The notes: generated from the letters alone by a model not told the origin. Positions 1-8,421 are shown, counted from the stretch's first letter. The stretch is DNA of 19,249 nt from DAHUXT01 sp036378295 (GCA_036378295.1 DASUWS010000242.1:1-19249), one strand, 5' to 3'. Numbers and translations: made by a program.

Positions 1-144
1 TCACCGGCTGGGCCAGGCGTCCTCCATCAGTACGAGTAAGCCAAGCGGACATCCCGCCCACCGGATGATGTATGTGGGAACCACTCTACAGCACTGCTCG
101 CTCACGCACCAGACATAGCTCGCAGGATGAGGCGTATATTCAGT

Positions 145-191
145 CGCATATCCGCATGTCGCGTATCCGCGTATCCGCGTATCCGCATGTC
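145..191. repeat. Degenerate 8-bp tandem repeat (CGCRTRTC units)
   Basis: About six head-to-tail copies of an octamer are visible: CGCATATC, then CGCATGT (one base short), three perfect CGCGTATC units and CGCATGTC. The array ends about 38 bp beyond the stop codon of the minus-strand DUF3090 gene. Positions 1-228 otherwise hold no convincing gene; the short reading frames here are made of the repeat and lack protein character. Confidence 0.75.
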
Positions 192-228
192 CGAGCACAG
201 CTATAGCCCAAGGCTCTTCGTATGGGTG

Positions 229-792
229 CTAGTTCAATGCCGCAGGATGGAAGCCATTCTGCTTGTCGCACATATGGTTCGGCTCCATTGGCCTGCCACA
301 GAACGGACACCGCGGACGGCCAGAGGCCATGATGCTGCGGATGTGCTGCGCCAATTGCTCGGTCTGCGCCCGCGAGAACGAGATGCTGAACGGAAGCTCA
401 CCATCGTCCTGGGCGTAGTATTCGCCTTCGCGGTCGATCAGGATGAGTGGGCCGGCGCGCAGCGTCGTGCGCTCCACCGACTCATCATAGCCAATCTGCA
501 TGTTTCCTACGAGGAACTCCACATCAGGCTCCTCGGGAAAGTCAGCAGGAGCGCCGGGAGGCTTTGGCAATTTCGCCACCGCCTCGATCTGTAGTGCCAG
601 TCCGCTGGTAATGCGGGCGATCAGTTGCTCCATCGCCTGGCCAAGCGCATCGAGCTGCTCGCGCTCCAGCCAGAGACTGGCGCTGCCTTGTGGGCTGCGC
701 GCGTAAATACGGAAACGGCGATTCCCTGGCTCACCAATCGCCTCCGCGCCCAGAAGTTGCGCGCGTCCGAAGTCCACCAGATCTTCGCTCAT
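229..792 (-). CDS. DUF3090 family protein
   Basis: A 187-residue soluble protein. The N-terminal part (about residues 5-70) has the GEPGNRRFRIYA and LWLEREQLDAL pattern typical of DUF3090, a family common in Actinobacteria and Chloroflexota whose biochemical role is not established. The C-terminus carries a small CxxC...HxxC knuckle (C162, C165, H173, C175) that looks metal-binding and is also a family hallmark. Length agrees with the family (about 180-200 residues). There is no signal peptide or membrane segment. The ATG at 792 is used; the ribosome-binding site in front of it is weak (GGGGCT about 5 bases upstream). It is divergent from the permease remnant, and no partner gene is visible because the window ends downstream of it. 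Confidence 0.88.
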   Translation of the reverse strand: MSEDLVDFGRAQLLGAEAIGEPGNRRFRIYARSPQGSASLWLEREQLDALGQAMEQLIARITSGLALQIEAVAKLPKPPGAPADFPEEPDVEFLVGNMQIGYDESVERTTLRAGPLILIDREGEYYAQDDGELPFSISFSRAQTEQLAQHIRSIMASGRPRCPFCGRPMEPNHMCDKQNGFHPAALN

Positions 793-887
793 ATCTCAGC
801 CCCATGCTCTGTGCTATCCAGCAAATACCCACGATGGCACGCCCCATCATGGCAAGATGGAACAGTATACCATGCTCGTGCGCGACC

Positions 888-1295
888 GTTCTCGTGATTG
901 CCGTCGCCTTCCTCATCGGCTTCCGCACCAACGCCGATGTGCTTCATTGGCTTGGCGCCGCGGGTGTCATGCTGTTGTTCGTCCTGGCGTTCTCATGGTT
1001 GGCAGCCACGGTCGGCTTGCTCGTCAAATCGCCGGAGGCTGCCAGTGGATTCGGCTTCTTCATGATGTTCCTGCCATATCCCAGCAGCGCCTTCGTGCCG
1101 ATCAGCACCATGCCGTCGTGGATTCATGGGTTTGCGCAATACCAGCCTGTTACGCCAGTGATCGAGAGCCTCCGCGGCTTTCTGCTCGGTGCGCCGATGG
1201 GTAATAATCTCTGGTTGGCCCTGGCATGGTGTGGGGGGATCCTCGTGGTCTCAGTCGCGGCCTCCGCTCTGCTCTTCGCGCGCCGTACCGCTTGA
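888..1295 (+). pseudogene. ABC-2 (DrrB-type) permease, C-terminal remnant
   Basis: From about base 888 to the TGA at 1293-1295 the frame encodes some 135 residues that read as the last part of an ABC-2 transport permease of the daunorubicin-resistance (DrrB) kind. It has hydrophobic segments, the block LLVKSPEAASGFGF, then SSAFVPISTMPSWIHGFAQYQPVTPVIE and a final membrane helix ending in RRTA. A complete permease has about 240-280 residues, so the first half, including several membrane helices, is missing. The frame stays open back to 690, but that upstream part does not resemble a permease and lies opposite the DUF3090 gene. No ATPase partner gene is nearby. I read it as a decayed or rearranged leftover; a translated fragment cannot be excluded. 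The start is approximate. Confidence 0.75.
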
Positions 1296-1306
1296 CCTGC
1301 TACTGA

Positions 1307-1328
1307 CCTCTCCCCTGGCAGGGAGGGG
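1307..1328. repeat. GC-rich short hairpin, relic of a dispersed repeat
   Basis: CCTCTCCC and GGGAGGGG flank a 6-base loop just behind the permease remnant, forming an 8-bp stem with one wobble pair. The motif resembles the CCCCTCCC/GGGAGGGG hairpin inside the large inverted repeat at 11880-11992, so both may be copies of one dispersed intergenic repeat family. No T-run follows, so it is not called a terminator. Confidence 0.5.
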
Positions 1329-1371
1329 CTGAAGACAGGGCAAGAGCACCATCTGGCTCCCTTCTCACGCG

Positions 1372-1400
1372 AAACCCCTCACAGCTGTAGTGAGGGGTTT
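1372..1400. terminator. Probable bidirectional Rho-independent terminator
   Basis: A perfect 11-bp stem, AAACCCCTCAC (1372-1382) and GTGAGGGGTTT (1390-1400), with a 7-base loop. The ends give a T-rich tail on both strands (GGGGTTTGTTCTT on the plus strand, TTT at the stem base on the minus strand). It sits between the convergent permease remnant (ends 1295) and the MFS gene (ends 1436), so it could stop transcription from both sides. Confidence 0.8.
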
Positions 1401-1435
1401 GTTCTTCGCGCACGCATGCTCTGTTGTGGATGGGG

Positions 1436-2944
1436 TTAGACCTTCTGGTGCGTGCGCTGGGCTACGTCCCCTGAGTAGAGACGCGCGCCGAAGAACGCGG
1501 CGACCGAGGCCACCGCCAGGCAGGGCAGCCCGACGATGAGCAGGGCCAGATTGGCATGCTCGTGGAGCGCGGTCGAGACACCGCCGACGACGCTCGGCGC
1601 CCAGACATCCCCCAGCAGGTGCGCCAGCGTCAGCGCGACGGCGAAGGCGGTGGCCCGCAGCGCCGGAGGTGTGGCATCCGTTAGCGCGGCAACCAGCGGC
1701 CCGACCGGCAGATTCAGCGCCATGACCGCAATGATGCCGAAGATGACAAAGGCCAGAAGCGATGGCGTCAGGAGCGCCAGGGCGTAGAAAGGAATCGCAA
1801 GCCCGAAGCCAAGGGCAACAGCCAGCACACGCCCGCCGGCGAAGCGCGCGCTCATCTTGTCGGCCAGCACGCCCCCCAGGAGCATGCCGCTCACACCACC
1901 CACGATGATGATCACGCCAGCGCAGAGCGCTGTGGCATTGGACTTCAGATGGAAGGGACCATTCGCCGCGTGGACGTAGATCGGCAGGAAGGTAATCGCG
2001 GGCGTGACGACGATGAACATCAGCGCCTGAAGCGCGACGACGATCCAGACAGTGCGTATGCGCACGACATTGCGTACCGACTGCAGCATGCCGTCGAACC
2101 CGCCAGAGAGGCTAAGCGCCGCGCCATGTGCGTCCCCAACATGCCCTTCCTCTGTGCCTCCTGATTCGGCCTCAATCTCCTCCTCGACAGAGATATCAGG
2201 CGTATCTTTCACAAACCAGATGAATAGCGCCAGAATCAACCCTGGAATGCCAGTGACGAAAAACGCCACGCGCCACGCCTGGCTCGGAGTCAAGATCGTC
2301 TCCAGGATGAAGACCGTGGCAAAGGCGAGCACCATGCCGACAAGCTGGCCCGTCTGCCAGCCGCTCATGATGCGCGCGCGCTTCTTCAGCGGAAAGTAGG
2401 CGCCTAGCAGTGCCGACCCGGCGGGATAGTAGCTCGCTTCACCGACGCCTACCAGCGCTCGTGTGATGAAGAGCGTGGGGAAGCTGCGCACGAACGCGGT
2501 CGCTGTGCTCATCAGGCTCCAGAGCGCAACCCCAAATGTGATGACGCGCGTGCGCGAGAAGCGGTCAGCGATCAGGCCGCAAGGGAGCGCAGCGAGTGTA
2601 TAGACCAGGATGAAGGCACTACTCAGAATACCCACCTGGCTATCGACCAGATGGAAGTCGGCCTTCAAGGTTGGCCCAACCGCGACGACGATCAGCCGGT
2701 CCAGGTAGTTGACGGCGTTAATGGCGAACATAAGCCAGAAGACAATCGTCGCGTTCTGTACCCACGGTATGCGCACCCCAATGTCCGGCGCGTTATCGGC
2801 AGAATCAGCGATAGCTGCTTCGGACGTGTCTTCGACAACATCGTCCCGGCGACCCTCAATCACGCGGTACTCTCTCTCCAACCCTGGCCAACAGATATAC
2901 GACGTAGGCAGCCTGCCACCCGACGGGGGCAGCGCATCACCCAT
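1436..2944 (-). CDS. MFS transporter, Spinster/ACS-like
   Basis: A 502-residue integral membrane protein with about 12 hydrophobic segments. Motifs typical of the major facilitator superfamily are clear: FAINAVNYLDR in the first helix, then GLIADRFSRTRVI between helices 2 and 3, and RALVGVGEASYYPAGSALL in helices 4-5. The NYLDR and GEASY signatures match Spinster-like/ACS carriers of organic anions or lipids. The substrate cannot be told from sequence. A charged cytoplasmic loop around the middle (EEEIEAESGGTEE) separates the two six-helix halves. The ATG at 2944 gives an unusual 60-residue hydrophilic leader. A GTG at 2863 (reading VIEGRRDD) preceded by GGAGAG is an equally good start. It follows prmC on the same strand after 100 bp, so it may be transcribed with it or from its own promoter. 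Confidence 0.88.
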   Translation of the reverse strand: MGDALPPSGGRLPTSYICWPGLEREYRVIEGRRDDVVEDTSEAAIADSADNAPDIGVRIPWVQNATIVFWLMFAINAVNYLDRLIVVAVGPTLKADFHLVDSQVGILSSAFILVYTLAALPCGLIADRFSRTRVITFGVALWSLMSTATAFVRSFPTLFITRALVGVGEASYYPAGSALLGAYFPLKKRARIMSGWQTGQLVGMVLAFATVFILETILTPSQAWRVAFFVTGIPGLILALFIWFVKDTPDISVEEEIEAESGGTEEGHVGDAHGAALSLSGGFDGMLQSVRNVVRIRTVWIVVALQALMFIVVTPAITFLPIYVHAANGPFHLKSNATALCAGVIIIVGGVSGMLLGGVLADKMSARFAGGRVLAVALGFGLAIPFYALALLTPSLLAFVIFGIIAVMALNLPVGPLVAALTDATPPALRATAFAVALTLAHLLGDVWAPSVVGGVSTALHEHANLALLIVGLPCLAVASVAAFFGARLYSGDVAQRTHQKV

Positions 2945-3009
2945 CGACTATATCACCCCCACCACCCCCACTCGCTATGCCGTAGTGCGTATTAGGACCG
3001 TTTCAAGTG

Positions 3010-3031
3010 AAATGCGACACAATTGCGACAC
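3010..3031. repeat. Two adjacent 11-bp direct repeats upstream of the MFS gene
   Basis: AAATGCGACAC (3010-3020) is followed directly by AATTGCGACAC (3021-3031), 10 of 11 bases identical and one helical turn apart. They lie in the 100-bp gap between prmC and the MFS gene, 66-87 bp before the MFS ATG. This suits a small operator, but no cognate regulator is identifiable. Confidence 0.5.
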
Positions 3032-3044
3032 CGCGCTGACAGTG

Positions 3045-3974
3045 CTACGACAGACCGGTACGTATGACGACAAACCGGTCCCACCCCGCATAGTCCGCGC
3101 CCACATGCACCTGAGCGGAGGGGAACGTCGCACGCGCGAGCGCTTCGACCGCCGCACGCTGATCGTAGCCAAATTCCAGGAGAATTGCGGCCCCTGGCCT
3201 CATACGTCCCGGCGCCTGGGCAAAAAGGAGACGCAGATGGCCAAGCCCATCATCATCGCCATAGAGCGCGAGCGATGGCTCATAACGGCGCACATCATCA
3301 GACAGAGTGCTCGCATCACGAGGCGCGACGTAAGGAAGATTCGCCAGCAAAATGTCTACGGGCTCAGGCAGCGGCAGCAGCAAATCACCTTGCACGAATC
3401 GAATACGCTCCACGACACCCAGGCGTTGCGCATTCTCTCGCGCCAGCGCCAGCGCATCGGCTGAAATATCGGTGGCGTAGAGCAACGGCAGCCGGGGTTC
3501 GTGGTATGCCAGCGAGACGGCAATCGCGCCGCTGCCAGTGCCGATATCGGCCACGAGCGGCGGCGCCTCCCCAGACCGCGCCAGCCGAGAGCGCACCTCC
3601 ACCAGGGCTGCTTCGACCAGCAGCTCCGTCTCTGGGCGCGGGATGAGCGCGCGGGCATCGGTCAGAAAATCCAGCCCCATGAACTCGCGGTGTCCGGTCA
3701 GGTAAGCTATCGGCTCATGCGCCGCCCGCCGCGCCACGAGATCCGCGTAGCGCTCTGCTTCACTGGGCGAAAGCGGGCGCTCTGGAAAGGCGAGCAGCGT
3801 CGCCCGCGAGAGGCCCGTGACGCGGGCCAGCAAGAGATGCGCGTCGAGCGAGGCGCTTTCGTTCTGTGGGATTTCCCGCAGCCATTCGAGCGCGAGCGCC
3901 AGCGCGTCGCCTACCGTGCGTGCGCGGCCAAGGGCGGCTCGTCGGCTATCATGATGCGGCGAAGGTGCGCTCAT
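3045..3974 (-). CDS. prmC: Peptide chain release factor N5-glutamine methyltransferase
   Basis: A 309-residue class I SAM-dependent methyltransferase. PrmC methylates the glutamine of the GGQ motif in release factors RF1 and RF2, raising termination efficiency in the cytoplasm. The N-terminal helical domain (about 20-95) includes the family signature EPIAYLTGHREFMGLDF. It is followed by IPRPETELLVE (111-121), the SAM-binding loop DIGTGSGAIAV (143-153) and the active-site motif NLPY (212-215). Most PrmC proteins have NPPY; NLPY is a known variant. The ATG at 3974 lies 29 bp after the DUF4012 stop, with CAGGAT about 14 bases upstream as a weak ribosome-binding site. The usual neighbour prfA is absent. 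Length is slightly above the usual 280-290, owing to a short N-terminal tail. Confidence 0.93.
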   Translation of the reverse strand: MSAPSPHHDSRRAALGRARTVGDALALALEWLREIPQNESASLDAHLLLARVTGLSRATLLAFPERPLSPSEAERYADLVARRAAHEPIAYLTGHREFMGLDFLTDARALIPRPETELLVEAALVEVRSRLARSGEAPPLVADIGTGSGAIAVSLAYHEPRLPLLYATDISADALALARENAQRLGVVERIRFVQGDLLLPLPEPVDILLANLPYVAPRDASTLSDDVRRYEPSLALYGDDDGLGHLRLLFAQAPGRMRPGAAILLEFGYDQRAAVEALARATFPSAQVHVGADYAGWDRFVVIRTGLS

Positions 3975-4003
3975 GGCTGATCTGCTTATCCTGTCCTGAC
4001 GGG

Positions 4004-6628
4004 CTAGAAGTTGAACGTTACCGTCTGGTCCTGGTCGAGCGGGCCGTTGAAGACTCTCCTCGCCTGACCGAGCAGCGCGGCGAACGCGCTATCACGCGCG
4101 GTGGGCGTGCTGGCCGCAATGACGGGGTCAGACACTGCGTCCGCTCCGGCAGGCTGCGGCGAGTGCAACTGGCTCGTATCCACATACACGGTGAGCCGTT
4201 GCTTATTGCCCGCCTGATGCTGAACCATCTCAGTATACGAGCCATGCCCATCCGGCCGAGGCGTGAAGGCATTGGGAGTATACCAGGAGATATAAATCGT
4301 CTGCGAATGCGGCTTCGGGTGTGCCTCACAGCTTGCATACTCGCGACTGGTGTTGATAAAGGTATCATACTGGCCACAGAGCACGAGCAGCGCGCCCCCT
4401 ACCATCGTGCGCCCCGGCACGTCCGAGGTCGTCACCGGATTGATGATGGCATTGCCAGGGGAACAGTCGGAAATAATCGTTCCATAACCATTTATACCCG
4501 AGCCGTCACAACCAAACGGCGTAAACATGTTGGGATTATAGCCCGCCATACCGAGAATAGTCGCGTTTCCGGGCAGATAGGTGCGCTGGAAATCGCTGTA
4601 GTCATCCTGGCGTGTGGTGCCGGGATAGACCGTGCGCAACCCTTTGTCGTATGTCACGACGGTCTGCAGATGGTGCAGCGCGCCCCCATCGGGCAACAGC
4701 GTCACCACATCCGTCTGCTGCTCGGTGACATACGTGTTTGCCTTGTTGCCGCCGTCATTGGCATCCACGACCATGAAGCCGTCGCCGCTGGTGCTCAGAT
4801 CAGCGGCAAGCCCAAGCTGGCGCAGCATCAGCTCGGCGCGTGGATCAGAGAAATAGACCTGGAGGTCTTTGCTCTTGAGGGCATCATGAGCCGCCTGGAC
4901 GACCGCCTTGAGCTTGTCGCCGTGGAGCGTTTTGAGCTTGTCGAGCATCGCGGAGGAGAGCAGGTGCGTAAATGCCTTGCGGTCGCCTTCTTTCGGCTTG
5001 GCATCGGTCAGTTGGTAGGTGTGTATGGCGCCTTCGAGGTTTTCGGCGCTCACCTTCACATTGAACTGCGGCACCACGATTGGCCCGGTGATCTTGAGCA
5101 GGTCTTTGATCAAACCCGGCGTGAAGGCGATGACGCCCTGAAGTGGCGCGCCATTGGGCACCGCGCCATTCACCGCCTCGGTAATCTGCATCATCGCGCG
5201 CGCGTTGTCCGGGAAGCTCGGGGAGAGATTCGCGTCGCGCAGTCCCCAGCCATACGTGCAGGTGGTATCGAAGCCACGATACGGCCACCACCAGTAATAC
5301 GCGGGCGGCTGTGGGCCGAGCGACTCACATCCCTTGACATCCGTGACAGACGGCACGCCTTGCAGGATTCGATACGGTTCGAGCGCGTTTTGGTAGTACT
5401 GCTGGTCGAGCAGGTAGGTATTGCGCAATGAGAGCGGCATATCCCTGATCTGCCTGCCGCCTTGCAGTCCCAGGATGCCATAGTTGCCAATGAAACCGCC
5501 GCCAGGGCGTAGCTCCGTCGAATCCATCGCGACGACCAGATAGTACGCGGGCTGTCCCACGCCCAATACCGCCGGAGCGACATCGAGCAGCGAGTTTATC
5601 TCGTCGATGGCGCTTACGGCATCGGGGATCATCACCAGCATGTTCCCGATGCTGGCGGGTGGCTTGAAGAGGCCCGGTAGTGAGCTTTGATCGAGTTGAT
5701 GAAAGGCCCGAGAGGCATCCACCAGATAGGAGCGCGCGTGAGCCAGCAACTCGTGCGCTTGCTCGATATCGCCCTGCGTGATACCCGACGCTTCGGCGCT
5801 GCTGGTGATGAGCCCACCCTGTACCGGCTTCAGAATCGACTCCGCGACCCGCAGGCCATCCCCGGCGGCGGTCGTCAGATCGAGCCCGATGCGCACCAGC
5901 AGGCGATAGTTCTGGACGGTGACGCTGGTTTTTGCCCATGGCGCGCTCACAATGTTCATCGCGCCGTTGATCTCGTAGAGGTCGCTCCGTATGCCGTCCA
6001 CCTGAAGCTGCGCCGTCTGCAGAGTCTCGGCATTCATCAATCGGGTGGGATCGCCCGCGAGTAATTCCTTCAAAACTGAAACACGCCGTGAGGCGTCCGC
6101 GACATCGTACCCCAACCGGAGCAACGGGACGAGTGGCGCAACACATGTCAGCAGAAAGCACAGCACAAAGACTACAAGCATGGCTATCGCCGCCGGGCGC
6201 CGCCGCAACAGGGACTGTATCCATGAGGGCCGCCCGCCGGGACCATGTGGCGTAGCAAACCAGGCCAGCGTTCCCAGTGAGTTGGTGACGATGGGGTAAT
6301 CAGGTCGCCGGAGCGTCGCGTTCCTCGCCGGGCGGGAATCGCGCCCGATCACCTCTGGGGACTGGTCAGCGGGCCAGCCGGTATCCCAGATCTCTTCATC
6401 CTCCGCCGGCTCGATGCGCGAAGCGGTCGGGGGGTGCCCAGAGCTTTCGGGCTGAACACTATCCAAGCCCTGGCGAGCGCGAGCATGCTCCGTCTGGTCA
6501 GACCGGTCCGGCTCGTGGCCCTGTCCGCCAGGCAAGGTGGTTCCGGTATGGCCGGGCGGCTGGCTCCGGCGATTGTGGTCCCGCTTCCTCCTGTCTGGTC
6601 GTCGCGGGTGCGCGAACCGATCACGCAT
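4004..6628 (-). CDS. DUF4012 domain membrane-anchored protein
   Basis: An 874-residue protein with three parts. Residues 1-145 are hydrophilic, rich in Arg, Pro, Asp and Glu, and probably disordered in the cytoplasm. Residues 146-170 form one strong transmembrane helix (AAIAMLVVFVLCFLL) preceded by RRR, so the remainder should be outside the cell. The large outer part contains the DUF4012 core, with the hallmark DSTELRPGGGFIGNYG at about 369-384, and later ITGPIVVPQFNVKVSAEN. DUF4012 proteins occur in Chloroflexota, Actinobacteria and candidate phyla, often near envelope or polysaccharide genes; their function is unknown. The region after the membrane helix (about 175-315) is helical and could form a coiled coil. 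The start at 6628 has only a weak upstream GGAAG, and an internal start would shorten only the disordered part. It lies 29 bp upstream of prmC and may be cotranscribed. Confidence 0.87.
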   Translation of the reverse strand: MRDRFAHPRRPDRRKRDHNRRSQPPGHTGTTLPGGQGHEPDRSDQTEHARARQGLDSVQPESSGHPPTASRIEPAEDEEIWDTGWPADQSPEVIGRDSRPARNATLRRPDYPIVTNSLGTLAWFATPHGPGGRPSWIQSLLRRRPAAIAMLVVFVLCFLLTCVAPLVPLLRLGYDVADASRRVSVLKELLAGDPTRLMNAETLQTAQLQVDGIRSDLYEINGAMNIVSAPWAKTSVTVQNYRLLVRIGLDLTTAAGDGLRVAESILKPVQGGLITSSAEASGITQGDIEQAHELLAHARSYLVDASRAFHQLDQSSLPGLFKPPASIGNMLVMIPDAVSAIDEINSLLDVAPAVLGVGQPAYYLVVAMDSTELRPGGGFIGNYGILGLQGGRQIRDMPLSLRNTYLLDQQYYQNALEPYRILQGVPSVTDVKGCESLGPQPPAYYWWWPYRGFDTTCTYGWGLRDANLSPSFPDNARAMMQITEAVNGAVPNGAPLQGVIAFTPGLIKDLLKITGPIVVPQFNVKVSAENLEGAIHTYQLTDAKPKEGDRKAFTHLLSSAMLDKLKTLHGDKLKAVVQAAHDALKSKDLQVYFSDPRAELMLRQLGLAADLSTSGDGFMVVDANDGGNKANTYVTEQQTDVVTLLPDGGALHHLQTVVTYDKGLRTVYPGTTRQDDYSDFQRTYLPGNATILGMAGYNPNMFTPFGCDGSGINGYGTIISDCSPGNAIINPVTTSDVPGRTMVGGALLVLCGQYDTFINTSREYASCEAHPKPHSQTIYISWYTPNAFTPRPDGHGSYTEMVQHQAGNKQRLTVYVDTSQLHSPQPAGADAVSDPVIAASTPTARDSAFAALLGQARRVFNGPLDQDQTVTFNF

Positions 6629-6745
6629 AGCAGTGTCTCATCTTCCGCGAATCCGCCACTACGTCGCATCCTAGACGTCTCGTATGCGAGAAAGGTTCAC
6701 CCGCAGAACGCGTTACCGTCTCACATCGACTTCGCCGCCACTTCG

Positions 6746-7288
6746 CTATGATGCGTGGCTCAGGAGATGCAGGCGGGCGCCCTGATTATCGGTCTGCACG
6801 AAGTGAGCTGGCGCGCCAAGGATGGTCATCTTCTTGACGCCAATGATCTTCATCTCTCGTCCGGGCGTGCGGGTGGTCACATACCGCTGGACGAGCAGCC
6901 CGAGCGGCCGGGACAACACCAGCGCCGCGGTCGTCGCTAACATCACGTTGTTAAAGCTGTTGTACGGCTTGCGCATCCGGGCCACCGCCATCGCCGAGAA
7001 AGCAGTCAGCATGCCTGAAACAGCAAGGTTGGTGCCGCAGCGCTCGTGAATGGCCATCTCCGGCTCGCCCCCGCGCAGCCGGGCCAGCGCCTGCTCGCTC
7101 GTAGGCCGGATGACGTCGGTTGGCAGCTCACCAAAGACGAAAAAGCCCGAGGCAAATGAAATACCGGAGAGACGAACATCGGGGAAGCGCTTGCTCAAGA
7201 GCACGATCGTGGCATGCTCCAGCGCGTGATTCTCCCGGACAGCCCCTCCCAATGTGACCTGCTGCACGATCTGCTCGATGAGATTCAT
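6746..7288 (-). CDS. DUF6391 family protein
   Basis: A 180-residue protein recognised by the N-terminal motif RENHALEHATIVLLSKR (about 18-34) and by a second His/Cys block, IHERCGTNLAVSG (80-92). Both are typical of DUF6391 proteins of Chloroflexota and Cyanobacteria, whose function is unknown. The conserved HxxEH and HExC residues suggest a metal site, which is an inference. Residues about 86-105 and 115-135 are moderately hydrophobic and may be membrane-associated. I prefer the ATG at 7288 (MNLIEQ) because purine-rich GAGAGG and GGAAAG sequences lie just upstream. An in-frame GTG at 7318 would add ten residues encoded by that same purine stretch. It is the first gene of the minus-strand series running towards the DUF4012 gene, 117 bp away. 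Confidence 0.8.
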   Translation of the reverse strand: MNLIEQIVQQVTLGGAVRENHALEHATIVLLSKRFPDVRLSGISFASGFFVFGELPTDVIRPTSEQALARLRGGEPEMAIHERCGTNLAVSGMLTAFSAMAVARMRKPYNSFNNVMLATTAALVLSRPLGLLVQRYVTTRTPGREMKIIGVKKMTILGAPAHFVQTDNQGARLHLLSHAS

Positions 7289-7725
7289 ATTTCTTTCCGC
7301 TTTCCTCTCTGACCGCACGCTCGGCGCGCATCTTCCCGGCCTATCCCGACATTATCGCATGCCCCGATGTCTCACGTCTGCAGGGAAGGTCAGCATGCGG
7401 CCCGCGCCGTGTACTCACTTGGTGTATGCAAGACACAGGCCATACATTTCACTGCGCCAAAGGAACGATATACCCTCTGACACCGTCATTCGTACATACT
7501 ACTGAGGACGTGTGACGCGTGTCCCCAGGCAGCTATGACAAGACCGGCGAGTACCATCGCTGTTACCCAATCCTTGCCCTGGCGTTGTATCGGGTGTTAG
7601 CACGCAATTGCTCAATTGTAGCGTGGGCTGGCGTGCGAATTGCGAATGCTGATTCCTCGAACATCCTTGGTGGCCAGCAAGACACATTCCCAGTCAAGCC
7701 AGAGAGTAACAGAGAGTATCAGCAC
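7289..7725. other. Divergent intergenic region, about 437 bp, with a near-palindrome
   Basis: The divergent DUF6391 and HD-GYP genes are separated by this stretch, so promoters for both should lie here. I found no strong consensus promoter. The clearest structure is a 25-bp near-palindrome at 7601-7625: CACGC at one end, GCGTG at the other, and two CAATTG hexamers in the middle, 2 bp apart. The frame of the HD-GYP gene stays open upstream to 7519, but that 69-codon extension has no domain character and is left out of the gene. Confidence 0.5.
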
Positions 7726-8421
7726 ATGGCAATGAGGGCGAAGGAACTTTCAACGGTGCGTGAGGTATTTCCGGGCACCCGCCGCTATACACAACACACG
7801 ATTTTCGAGCTTTCGGAGTCGATTCGCGAGCGAGATATTGTCACCTATGAACATTGCCGCCGTGTCGCAATCTATGCCAATCGCCTTGCCCGCCACATGA
7901 AGTGGCATCGCCGGGCCGCCCGCGAATTGGCGCTTGCCGGGCTGATCCACGACCTGGGGAAGACCTGGGTACACAATAGCGTTCTGCACAAACCGACCGC
8001 GCTGTCGCAGGCGGAGTACCAGGAGATGCAGCGGCATCCCGCGATTGCAGCGCGCATCCTCATGACATACGACGTCTCGGACGAGTTGATCGCCATCGTG
8101 TTGCACCATCACGAGACGTATGACGGGCGCGGCTACCCCGATCATCTCGCTGGTGATGCGATTCCGCTCGGCGCGCGCCTGCTCAGTGTCGCGGACGTAT
8201 TCGACGCCCTCACTTCCGCGCGCTCCTACAAAGCACCGCTTCCTCTTGCGGAGGTGCGCGAGCGCATCGCTCGTAGCGCGGGCACCATGTTTGACCCAGC
8301 CGTCGCGCAGGCATTCATCGAGCTTCTCGACGCCAACCCGGATTTCCAGTTGGCTAGCCGTGCCGTGCCGATACCGCTGGACCAGATCCCTGGCTGGGAC
8401 AAGCACGATGCAATTGAATAG
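7726..8421 (+). CDS. HD-GYP domain phosphohydrolase
   Basis: A 231-residue protein made almost entirely of one HD-GYP domain. Proteins of this kind hydrolyse cyclic di-GMP (to pGpG or GMP) with a di- or tri-iron centre. All signature residues are visible: the early His in YEHCRRVA (H43), the HD pair in LIHDLGK (H75, D76), HPAIAARIL (H104), the HHHE run (127-130), the GYP triplet (136-138), then LSVADVFDALTSARSY. There is no receiver, GAF, PAS or membrane segment, so it is a stand-alone output domain whose input must come from elsewhere. The ATG at 7726 follows AGAGAG; a second ATG at 7732 is possible. The last 25 residues lie outside the domain. No diguanylate cyclase is in the window. Confidence 0.88.
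   Translation: MAMRAKELSTVREVFPGTRRYTQHTIFELSESIRERDIVTYEHCRRVAIYANRLARHMKWHRRAARELALAGLIHDLGKTWVHNSVLHKPTALSQAEYQEMQRHPAIAARILMTYDVSDELIAIVLHHHETYDGRGYPDHLAGDAIPLGARLLSVADVFDALTSARSYKAPLPLAEVRERIARSAGTMFDPAVAQAFIELLDANPDFQLASRAVPIPLDQIPGWDKHDAIE

Noticed and set aside
145..191. CRISPR-like array
   Set aside because: Units are 8 bp with no spacers; it is a simple tandem repeat, and no cas gene is present.
3053..3080. GACCGGT/ACCGGTC stem as a prmC terminator
   Set aside because: It lies inside the coding end of prmC, has a 14-base loop and no T-run.
3866..5431. 521-codon open frame on the plus strand
   Set aside because: It lies opposite prmC and the DUF4012 gene, has Arg/His-rich composition without any domain, and is explained by the high GC of the real genes on the other strand.
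7519..7725. N-terminal extension of the HD-GYP gene from 7519
   Set aside because: The 69 codons show no domain or signal, and the ATG at 7726 lies just ahead of the domain with a purine-rich site.
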